DNA from: Nitrososphaera sp. | Lineage (GTDB): Archaea > Thermoproteota > Nitrososphaeria > Nitrososphaerales > Nitrososphaeraceae | Reading direction: 5' to 3' | DNA length: 5,342 nt | Assembly (NCBI GenBank): GCA_025450475.1 | Contig: JANWHJ010000031.1 | Span: forward strand, 1 to 5,342 | In this document: one piece after another, positions 1-4,959 of the stretch | Numbering within the stretch: position 1 is the first letter of the stretch | Layout of the letters: every line of letters begins with the position of its first letter | Made by a program: the position numbers and the translations under genes | The notes under the pieces: model-generated | Databases searched by the model: none | Seen by the model: only the letters and a program-made list of their open reading frames with translations | What the model was told of the DNA's origin: nothing

Positions 1-1319
1 ATAATCCGCGATTCTTCATGTCATACCCGATTTTGAGCCGGGATGAAAAGGAATTTGAAGGCGTCGTCACAGCCTCGGTACAGCCGATCAGCGTCGGCCG
101 TTTCCTGCAGTCGAAAATAGCGCCTGATTTTCAAAGCACTACTGGGCTCCTGGATCGCAATGGTGTGATATTGTACAGCTCCAATGAGTCTCAGATCGGA
201 ATGAACGTGTTTGACGACAAGTATCAATCAACCCTGCCAGAAAACATGAAGCGGGACTTTTCTGATTTCCTCCGCCGCTCGCTGCAAGGCCATGCAGGAT
301 TTGAAGACTTTAGCTCAGGAGCAGAGAGCGGAACGCTTGCCTACCAGACCGTGCTAGTCGACGGGATCGACTTTGCAGTGCTGTACATTGCAACAGCACA
401 CACGTTTTCAGAAGAGATAACACCCATCATAGATAGCCAGAGGAACCTGAACACCATTTTCATCATCGCAGTCGGCGCAATAGCCGCTGCAGTAGCCATG
501 ATGATCGTGTCTTCAAACATGAGGCTTGAAAAGCTGGTAAGGCAGAGGACAGGCGAGCTCACCCAGAGTAACGAATCGCTTGTAGAGTCTAACAGAAAGC
601 TCGAAAGCGCGAACGAACAGCTAGACGAGCACGACAAGATGCAGCGCGATTTCATCAACATTGCCGCGCACGAGCTTCGAACCCCGGTCCAGCCGCTCCT
701 CGGGATAATGGAACTGCTGAGCGAAAGACTGGCCTCTGAAAAGACAGGCGAAGTAAAGATGTCAAAAGATGACGTCGAAATGTTGGAGCGCAACGCAAAG
801 AGGCTCGAAAAATTGACACAGAACATCCTTGACGTGACTAGGATCGAGGGCAACAAGCTCGTCCTGAACAAGGAAAAGTTCGACCTGAACAGAAAGATTC
901 AGAATACAATCAATGACATGAAGATTGGTCTTGGCGAGAAATCAAATTCTATAATCATAAACTTTATCCAAGGACCACCACTGTACGTGGAGGCTGACAA
1001 GACAAGGATCTACGAAGTGGTTGCCAACCTAGTCGGAAACGCGATCAAGTTCACAAAAAAGGGTACGATCGACGTGTCCCTCATCAGTGAAGGAGGCTTT
1101 GCCAAGGTCAGCGTGAAGGATTCAGGAAAAGGCATCGACCCTGAGGTGATGCCCAAGCTGTTCAGCAGGTTTGTTTCAAAGGCAGAATCCGGGACCGGGC
1201 TTGGGCTCTACATCTCAAAGAACGTGATCGAGGAGCACGGAGGGAAAATGTGGGGCGAAAACAATCCAGACGGCAAAGGGGCGAGCTTTACGTTCACGCT
1301 GCCTGCATTGAATGAATAA
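1..1319 (+). CDS. Cache-domain membrane sensor histidine kinase, 5'-truncated by window edge
   Basis: Two-component sensor kinase: it autophosphorylates a histidine and passes the phosphate to a separate response regulator, since no receiver domain is attached and none is encoded in the window. Numbering from the first ATG in view (18): residues 1-130 look like the C-terminal half of an extracytoplasmic Cache sensor (GLLDRNGVILYSS, then a second beta-rich segment). Residues about 146-165 form one hydrophobic membrane helix, and 168-210 a charged coiled-coil linker. The HisKA H-box is FINIAAHELRTP with phospho-acceptor His218. The ATPase domain shows an N-box (NLVGNAIKFT, Asn337/Asn341), G1 (DSGKGI, Asp368), F-box (LFSRF) and G2 (GTGLGL, 392-397), so it looks catalytically complete. 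The frame stays open upstream of ATG 18 (Asn-Pro-Arg-Phe-Phe) to the edge, and half a Cache domain is missing; the true start therefore lies outside and ATG 18 is internal. The ligand cannot be predicted. Family assignment is firm; the TAA stop is at 1317-1319. Confidence 0.93.
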   Translation, partial: NPRFFMSYPILSRDEKEFEGVVTASVQPISVGRFLQSKIAPDFQSTTGLLDRNGVILYSSNESQIGMNVFDDKYQSTLPENMKRDFSDFLRRSLQGHAGFEDFSSGAESGTLAYQTVLVDGIDFAVLYIATAHTFSEEITPIIDSQRNLNTIFIIAVGAIAAAVAMMIVSSNMRLEKLVRQRTGELTQSNESLVESNRKLESANEQLDEHDKMQRDFINIAAHELRTPVQPLLGIMELLSERLASEKTGEVKMSKDDVEMLERNAKRLEKLTQNILDVTRIEGNKLVLNKEKFDLNRKIQNTINDMKIGLGEKSNSIIINFIQGPPLYVEADKTRIYEVVANLVGNAIKFTKKGTIDVSLISEGGFAKVSVKDSGKGIDPEVMPKLFSRFVSKAESGTGLGLYISKNVIEEHGGKMWGENNPDGKGASFTFTLPALNE

Positions 1320-1322
1320 GAT

Positions 1323-1337
1323 TAAATAATAAAAATA
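1323..1337 (+). promoter_or_regulatory. TATA-box promoter of the LsrF-like gene
   Basis: An A/T-only stretch (TTAAATAATAAAAAT) lies between the kinase stop and the aldolase ATG at 1360. The AATAAAAATA part is centred near 1332, about 27 nt before the ATG, the spacing expected if transcription starts at or next to the start codon. No Shine-Dalgarno precedes the ATG, which fits a leaderless mRNA. The promoter makes the aldolase gene independent of the kinase upstream. This is inferred from spacing and composition only. Confidence 0.6.
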
Positions 1338-1359
1338 GCCTGTCTGATTTTGATCGATC

Positions 1360-2205
1360 ATGGACTGGGGAATGAAAAACAGGCTATCTCGCATAATCCG
1401 CCCCGATGACGGGCGCTGCCTCATGCTCGCAGTTGACCACGGTTACTTTCTAGGTCCGACAGAGCGCTTGGAAGTCCCGAAAAGAACCATAGCGCCGCTC
1501 CTGCCCTATGCCGATTCTCTCATGCTCACAAGGGGTGTCCAGAGGACGTCCGTAGACCCAGCAACCGACGTGCCGATCGTGCTGCGCGTCTCCGGCGGGA
1601 CGAGCATCGGCGGCGAGGACCTCTCAAAGGAAACTATCACGGTATCGATTGAAGAAGCGATCAGGCTGAACGCGGCATGCCTTGCGCTTTCAATATTTGT
1701 CGGAAGCAAGTACGAGCACCAGACTCTTGCCAACCTAGCAAAGCTTGTTGACGAAGGAGAAAAATATGGAATCCCTGTTTTGGCAGTCACTGCAGTCGGC
1801 AAGGAGATGGGCCGCGACGCGCGCTACCTCGGACTTGCGTGCAGGGTCGCGGCAGAGCTTGGCGCCCACATTGTAAAGACGTATTATTGCGACAACTTTG
1901 AGCAAGTGGCTGAAGGGTGCCCGGTCCCGCTAATAGTCGCAGGTGGCAAAAAGCTCCCCGAGCCGGACGCGCTGAAGCTTGCCCATGACTCTGTGACGCA
2001 CGGCGCAATCGGAGTTGACATGGGGAGGAACATCTGGCAGTCCGATCATCCAGTGCCGATGATAAAGGCGGTCCGTGCGATCGTGCATAAGAATATCGAC
2101 GCCAAGGAGGCGTACGGCATTTTCCTGAAGGAAAAGGAAAAATCGCCACAGCAAAAAGAGACCAAGATACTAAAGGCAGTCAGCCGATCGGGATCTTTCG
2201 ACTAG
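1360..2205 (+). CDS. lsrF: LsrF/DhnA-type class I aldolase-family enzyme (3-hydroxy-5-phosphonooxypentane-2,4-dione thiolase-like)
   Basis: TIM-barrel Schiff-base enzyme of the DeoC/LacD/FbaB superfamily, 281 aa. It resembles LsrF along its whole length: MDWGMKNRLSRI at the start, LAVDHGYFLGP (Asp26, His27), PYADSLMLTRG, LRVSGG, VTAVGKEMGRDARYLGLACR (143-162), VKTYY (Lys173, the likely Schiff-base lysine), CPVPLIVAGGKKLP (187-200) and GVDMGRNIWQS (218-228, phosphate-binding region). E. coli LsrF performs a thiolytic cleavage in autoinducer-2 breakdown. No other lsr genes are visible here, so the archaeal substrate is uncertain. The related archaeal ADH synthase (aromatic amino acid pathway) carries, as I recall it, a catalytic Tyr in a MYPRG motif; here the position reads VTAVG, which favours the LsrF branch. 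The start is chosen from the conserved N-terminus and the TATA spacing. The last about 25 residues are a charged tail. The gene overlaps its convergent neighbour by 4 nt. Confidence 0.85.
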   Translation: MDWGMKNRLSRIIRPDDGRCLMLAVDHGYFLGPTERLEVPKRTIAPLLPYADSLMLTRGVQRTSVDPATDVPIVLRVSGGTSIGGEDLSKETITVSIEEAIRLNAACLALSIFVGSKYEHQTLANLAKLVDEGEKYGIPVLAVTAVGKEMGRDARYLGLACRVAAELGAHIVKTYYCDNFEQVAEGCPVPLIVAGGKKLPEPDALKLAHDSVTHGAIGVDMGRNIWQSDHPVPMIKAVRAIVHKNIDAKEAYGIFLKEKEKSPQQKETKILKAVSRSGSFD

Positions 2206-2612
2206 CCGGCAAGTTTTGACAAATGCTGGTGGACCATCTTCCACCGGCCGTTTTTGTCTTTATGCATGACAACCGTCACTCTTGCCTTGTTGTCGATCGT
2301 GGTGCCCCGAAAGCTATAGTCGTCAACAATCATGCCGGTGACCTGCAGCACAAAGGTGGCGATGGCAGAATCGCCCATGACTTCTGTCTTTAGGTCTTCG
2401 ATTTTAAAGTCGTAATCTGAAAGGCTGGCGAACTGTAGCTGCTCGAGCATCAGCGCTCGCTCAAAGTCTCGTCGGTCATATGGCGGCGAGTCGCCAAACT
2501 TGGTAAAGCCCGTGTCAAGGAACTCCTCTATCTTTTCTATCTCTTTGGTCTTGGCGAGCTGAAAATAATTGTAAATAATATCTCGTATTTCAGCGGAATC
2601 CGTAGCTGGCAA
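2202..2612 (-). CDS. SnoaL-like / NTF2-fold small protein
   Basis: 136-aa cytosolic protein with the pattern of the SnoaL-like (NTF2 cone-fold) family: an N-terminal helical part (AEIRDIIYNYFQLAKTKEIE), a variable middle, then beta strands ending in RVTVVMHKDKNGRWKMVHQHLS (residues about 111-132), where the WKMVHQH motif is the typical family finish. Members range from enzymes (isomerases, cyclases) to ligand-binding or association domains; nothing here fixes the reaction. The start is TTG at 2612-2610, because a TAA stop (2615-2613) is directly upstream in frame and the next Met is residue 55, too late for the fold. A TATAAA on this strand at 2648-2643 would place transcription start about 7-8 nt before the TTG. 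It converges on the aldolase gene with overlapping stops and diverges from the 97-aa gene. Family likely, function unknown. Confidence 0.82.
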   Translation of the reverse strand: MPATDSAEIRDIIYNYFQLAKTKEIEKIEEFLDTGFTKFGDSPPYDRRDFERALMLEQLQFASLSDYDFKIEDLKTEVMGDSAIATFVLQVTGMIVDDYSFRGTTIDNKARVTVVMHKDKNGRWKMVHQHLSKLAG

Positions 2613-2638
2613 TTAGGTTCATGTGATACTGGCGAATG

Positions 2639-2650
2639 AATCTTTATAGT
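2639..2650 (-). promoter_or_regulatory. TATA-box promoter of the SnoaL-like gene
   Basis: Read on the minus strand the segment is ACTATAAAGATT, with TATAAA at 2648-2643. Its centre is about 33 nt from the TTG start at 2612, giving a predicted start site near 2619-2620 and a leader of only a few nucleotides. It lies in the 94-nt gap between two divergent genes. Inferred from sequence and spacing. Confidence 0.5.
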
Positions 2651-2667
2651 TCTTGCTGTTCAGGCGA

Positions 2668-2676
2668 CTTAAATAA
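2668..2676 (+). promoter_or_regulatory. TATA-box promoter of the 97-aa zinc-finger-like gene
   Basis: CTTAAATAA is centred near 2672, 35 nt before ATG 2707. With archaeal TATA-to-start spacing, transcription would begin near 2698, leaving a purine-rich leader of about 9 nt (AAGAAAAGA region). It sits about 20 nt from the TATA of the divergent gene, so the two promoters could share a regulator site. No clear operator palindrome is seen between them. Confidence 0.45.
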
Positions 2677-2706
2677 CCTGCACTGCAAATTGGGTTAAGA
2701 AAAGAA

Positions 2707-3000
2707 ATGACAAGCAAGGAAGCCAAGTCTATTGCTGCAGTTGCCATTTACTGCGGCGTTTGCGGGTACTACATAATTGCAAAGGACTACAAGACCAGCA
2801 CGGAGCATCGCATGTCCATAAATGACCACATCAAGACGCGACACAAGGATGCAAAGCTGAACTTGTGGAGAAGCCCGTTTAACATGGCAGCTTCAATGAA
2901 CGAAGTGTATCTTGAAGATTTTTCGACAGACGCGGCTGCCAAATCGTGGCAATCAGGGGCGAAAAAGATGGGCTGGAAGGGAACAAGCGAACTACCTTAG
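2707..3000 (+). CDS. small zinc-finger-like protein of unknown function
   Basis: 97-aa soluble protein, not recognised as a named family. Residues 14-20 (IYCGVCG) hold a Cys16-x2-Cys19 knuckle, followed by a His-rich helix-like segment with His34, His41 and His46 (NDHIKTRHKD, His-x4-His). Together these suggest a single Cys2/His2-type zinc site, although the 21-residue gap between the second Cys and His41 is longer than in a classical C2H2 finger. The C-terminal half has aromatic and acidic patches (LNLWRSPF, VYLEDFSTD) and a basic end (KKMGWKGTSELP), with no signal peptide or membrane helix. ATG 2707 is the only sensible start, as an in-frame TAA lies at 2674-2676. It is transcribed divergently from the SnoaL-like gene. 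A role in nucleic-acid or protein binding is possible but unproven. Codon use and promoter resemble its neighbours, so it is likely a real gene. Confidence 0.75.
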   Translation: MTSKEAKSIAAVAIYCGVCGYYIIAKDYKTSTEHRMSINDHIKTRHKDAKLNLWRSPFNMAASMNEVYLEDFSTDAAAKSWQSGAKKMGWKGTSELP

Positions 3001-3115
3001 CAGTCCCTGTTGGAACTTACATCAGCCCTGCTTGTAAATCCTTCAAGAATTGGTGCGGTTATCGGCGTGAAAAGCCGCCGCCATACGAGACATATGCGGC
3101 TAAACAAGCGGTATC
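3001..3115. other. upstream half of the ilvB control region, non-coding
   Basis: No convincing gene lies between the 97-aa ORF stop and the TATA box at 3117. Visible structure: CGGC (3063-3066) and GCCG (3074-3077) separated by GTGAAAA; a second, longer inverted repeat at 3077-3100; and two similar 8-9-mers, GCGGTTATC (3055-3063) and GCGGTATC (3108-3115), the second directly abutting the TATA region. These could be operator half-sites for a regulator of ilvBN or the 3' end structure of the preceding transcript. No T-tract terminator is present. Confidence 0.45.
3077..3100 (+). repeat. imperfect inverted repeat upstream of ilvB promoter
   Basis: GCCG-C-CATA (3077-3085) pairs with TATG-CGGC (3093-3100): 8 bp with one bulged C and a 7-nt loop (CGAGACA). 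A competing 6-bp pairing AGCCGC (3073-3078) with GCGGCT (3096-3101) uses the same bases. It lies about 17 nt upstream of the TATA box, so on DNA it could be an operator; on RNA it would belong to the 3' UTR of the preceding gene. No U-run follows, so it is not a standard terminator. Confidence 0.4.
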
Positions 3116-3116
3116 A

Positions 3117-3124
3117 TTATAAAT
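3117..3124 (+). promoter_or_regulatory. TATA box of the leader peptide-ilvB-ilvN transcript
   Basis: TTATAAAT within a longer A/T run (3116-3129) is the best TATA box between 3001 and ilvB. Its centre is 26-27 nt before ATG 3147, so transcription should start at or beside that codon, making the short leader ORF leaderless and giving ilvB an untranslated or leader-coding region of about 120 nt. No second TATA box fits a start close to ilvB: the A-rich run at 3256-3266 would place a start site inside the ilvB coding region. Confidence 0.65.
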
Positions 3125-3146
3125 TATATCACTGCAACTTAACAAA

Positions 3147-3212
3147 ATGCCTCGGGCCGACAGCGAACATTGGCATAAGGTTCATGTTCTGGTTCTGCTG
3201 AGACTTGCCTAG
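3147..3212 (+). CDS. putative Val/Leu-rich leader peptide of the ilvBN operon
   Basis: A 21-codon ORF, ATG 3147 to TAG 3210-3212, whose ATG falls exactly where the upstream TATA box predicts transcription start. The product begins MPRADSEHWH and ends KVHVLVLLRLA: Val12, Val14, Leu15, Val16, Leu17, Leu18 and Leu20 make 7 of the last 10 residues Val or Leu. Val/Leu codons are only 10 of 61 sense codons. Val and Leu are end products of the pathway begun by the enzyme encoded 54 nt downstream. Known bacterial leaders of ilv and leu operons have this form: a short ORF with clustered codons for the regulated amino acids, followed by alternative RNA hairpins. The upstream half also has His8, Trp9, His10 and His13, and Ile is absent. 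Reading this as an attenuator in an archaeon is inference; it could be an untranslated accident or a simple upstream ORF. Confidence 0.55.
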   Translation: MPRADSEHWHKVHVLVLLRLA

Positions 3213-3235
3213 GGCAAACCCTATCCAGCAAGCAG
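3198..3235 (+). promoter_or_regulatory. candidate leader RNA hairpin overlapping the leader-peptide stop
   Basis: Pairings read by eye: a tip UAGGG (3210-3214) with CCCUA (3219-3223) around a CAAA loop; then CUUGC (3204-3208) with GCAAG (3228-3232) across a small internal loop; then CUG (3198-3200) with CAG (3233-3235) across an AGA bulge. This gives 13 pairs, and the tip stem begins at the leader peptide's UAG stop. Competing pairings exist: UUGCC (3205-3209) with GGCAA (3213-3217), UGCUG (3196-3200) with CAGCA (3226-3230), and CAAAC (3215-3219) with GUUUG (3238-3242). A ribosome on the Val/Leu codons or at the stop would cover one arm. No U-tract follows, so it is not a plain intrinsic terminator. 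Regulatory role inferred. Confidence 0.4.
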
Positions 3236-3251
3236 GTGTTTGTGAGAATTT

Positions 3252-3256
3252 GGTGA
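3252..3256 (+). promoter_or_regulatory. Shine-Dalgarno deciding the ilvB start
   Basis: GGTGA matches the archaeal anti-Shine-Dalgarno (3' end of 16S rRNA, CACCUCC). It ends 10 nt before TTG 3267 and 19 nt before ATG 3276, so it supports the TTG start. A Shine-Dalgarno is expected here because ilvB is not the first reading frame on the proposed mRNA, whereas the apparently leaderless aldolase gene lacks one. Confidence 0.55.
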
Positions 3257-3266
3257 AAAAATAAAA

Positions 3267-4955
3267 TTGGTTGAAATGACCGGCGCAAAAGCGTTGATAC
3301 AGGCCCTTGAGAAGGAAGGCACCGACCTAGTCTTTGGACTCCCCGGAGGGGCCAACTTGCCGATATACGACGCCCTCGTAGGGGCCAACTTGCGGCACGT
3401 GCTGGTGAGGCACGAGCAGTCCGCGGCCCACATGGCCGACGGCTACGCCAGGATAAAGAGAAAGGCTGGAGTGTGCTTTGCGACCTCGGGCCCAGGCGCA
3501 ACCAACCTCATTACAGGCATTGCTACAGCGTACGCTGACTCGTCCCCCATAGTCGCCGTGACGGGACAGGTGCCCCTTGCCATGATAGGCAAGGACGCCT
3601 TTCAGGAGACTGACATTATAGGCGTTGCAAACCCATGCACAAAATACTCATTCCAGCCAAGGGTTGCGACAGAGATCCCCGAGATGGTAAAGAAGGCGTT
3701 CTACATCGCAGAGAGCGGCAGACCCGGGCCGGTTCTGGTAGACATACCAAAGGACGTGCAGCAGGCTACTGCCGACATGAAGTTCCCCGACCTCATCAAA
3801 GTGAGGGGCTACAACCCAATCGTGGACGCGGACCTAAGGGACATTGGCAGGGCAGTAGAGCTTTTGGTAAAAGCTGAGAGGCCAATAATAATGGCCGGTG
3901 GTGGCGTAATCCTCTCTGGCGCGTTCTCGGAGCTCCAGGCATTGGCCGAGCTGCTCATGATACCCGTGGTGACCACGTTCAAGGGCAAGGGCGCGTTCCC
4001 TGAGAACCATCCACTTGCGATGGGCCCGATAGGAATGCACGGCCACGCAGAGGCTAACAAGATCATCCTCGAGGCCGACTGCATCGTGGCGGTGGGTGCA
4101 AGGTTCTCAGACAGGTCGGTGGGCCGGTTTGACGAGTTTGGCAAGGGCATGAGCATAATCCACATGGATATTGATCCTGCCGAGATCGGCAAGAACAAGT
4201 CAGTCGACGTGGCGCTGGTTGGAGACGTAAAGTCGTCATTGCGCACCCTTGTAAAGATGCTTTCGAAAAAAATAGCGAAGAGATCAGCGGACAACCCGTG
4301 GCTCAAGCGCAGAAAGGAGCTCGTGCAGTACTACGCCGAGACCCTCAAGGACTACCCCCGGGAGATAACGGCAAGAAAATCGCTCAAGAAGTTGCGCGAA
4401 TTGCTCCCGGCAAACGGCATAGTGACCACAGAGGTTGGGCAGTGCCAGATGTGGGCTTCGCTCCACTTTGACGTGATTTCGCCCGGCACCTTCTTTAGCT
4501 CGACCGGACTTGGTACGATGGGTTTTGGATTCCCGGCGTCGATAGGTGCCAAGGCCGCGGCGCCCAAGATCCCGGTGGTGGACATTGCCGGCGACGGCTC
4601 GTTCAACATGACTGAAAACTCGCTTGCAGTGTCAGTGCTTGAAAAGTTCCCGGTGATAGTATTTCTGATGAACAACTACATGCTAGGTATGGTGGCACAG
4701 TGGCAGCGCACGTTCTACAACAGGCGCTACAGCGGAGTGCACCAGCACAGCTGCCCCGACTATGTGAAGATAGCAGACGCGTACGGCGCGCAGGGCATAA
4801 GGGTGGGATCTATGCAGGAGCTTGACAAGGCGATCAAGACCGCGATCAAGTCCGATGTTGCAACAGTGATAGACATTCCGATAGACCCCGACGAAGACGT
4901 CTACCCGTTCGTGGCCCCGGGCACAGGCCTAAAGGACATGATAACAGGAGCGTAA
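3267..4955 (+). CDS. ilvB: acetolactate synthase (acetohydroxyacid synthase) large catalytic subunit
   Basis: ThDP- and FAD-dependent cytosolic enzyme that condenses two pyruvates to 2-acetolactate (Val/Leu branch) or pyruvate with 2-ketobutyrate to acetohydroxybutyrate (Ile branch). 562 aa, the normal length. N-terminal ThDP domain with FGLPGGANLPIYDAL and catalytic Glu50 in RHEQSAAHMADGYAR; FATSGPGATNL; VTGQVP..MIGKDAFQE (98-114). Middle domain about 190-340 with TTFKGKGAFPENHPLAMG, GMHGH and VGARFSDR. C-terminal ThDP domain with TGLGTMGFGFPASIGAKAA, GDGSFNMTE (442-450) through Asn469-Asn470 as the Mg-ThDP motif, and MVAQWQ with Trp479, the position linked to 2-ketobutyrate preference and herbicide binding in plant and bacterial enzymes. 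These mark it as anabolic AHAS rather than another ThDP decarboxylase. TTG 3267 is preferred over ATG 3276 because of GGTGA upstream; an in-frame TGA at 3243-3245 limits extension. ilvN follows after 4 nt. Confidence 0.96.
   Translation: MVEMTGAKALIQALEKEGTDLVFGLPGGANLPIYDALVGANLRHVLVRHEQSAAHMADGYARIKRKAGVCFATSGPGATNLITGIATAYADSSPIVAVTGQVPLAMIGKDAFQETDIIGVANPCTKYSFQPRVATEIPEMVKKAFYIAESGRPGPVLVDIPKDVQQATADMKFPDLIKVRGYNPIVDADLRDIGRAVELLVKAERPIIMAGGGVILSGAFSELQALAELLMIPVVTTFKGKGAFPENHPLAMGPIGMHGHAEANKIILEADCIVAVGARFSDRSVGRFDEFGKGMSIIHMDIDPAEIGKNKSVDVALVGDVKSSLRTLVKMLSKKIAKRSADNPWLKRRKELVQYYAETLKDYPREITARKSLKKLRELLPANGIVTTEVGQCQMWASLHFDVISPGTFFSSTGLGTMGFGFPASIGAKAAAPKIPVVDIAGDGSFNMTENSLAVSVLEKFPVIVFLMNNYMLGMVAQWQRTFYNRRYSGVHQHSCPDYVKIADAYGAQGIRVGSMQELDKAIKTAIKSDVATVIDIPIDPDEDVYPFVAPGTGLKDMITGA
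4946..4950 (+). promoter_or_regulatory. Shine-Dalgarno of ilvN inside the ilvB 3' end
   Basis: AGGAG ends 9 nt before ATG 4960. It lies within the last codons of ilvB, the usual arrangement for translational coupling in an operon. It supports ATG 4960 over the ATG at 4955 (in TAATG), whose frame closes within 16 codons. Confidence 0.7.
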
Positions 4956-4959
4956 TGGG

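Noticed and set aside
341..871. 176-codon open frame on the minus strand inside the histidine kinase gene
   Set aside because: Its translation is Ser-rich and lacks any family motif, while the plus-strand frame carries every histidine kinase box; it is a shadow of that gene.
1787..2149. Minus-strand open frames inside the aldolase gene
   Set aside because: Low-complexity Arg/Pro/Ser-rich translations opposite a strongly conserved enzyme; no start signals.
3010..3201. 63-codon open frame on the plus strand upstream of ilvB
   Set aside because: It starts at a TTG with no promoter or Shine-Dalgarno, runs through the TATA box and inverted repeats, and has no recognisable composition or motif.
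3210..3223. UAGGG-CAAA-CCCUA hairpin as an intrinsic transcription terminator
   Set aside because: No run of U follows it, and archaeal intrinsic termination depends mainly on U-tracts; kept only as a possible regulatory fold.
3140..3266. tRNA, C/D-box or other known structured RNA in the ilvB leader
   Set aside because: No cloverleaf pairing or T-arm consensus, no RUGAUGA C box paired with the CUGA at 3198-3201, and no riboswitch core that I recognise.
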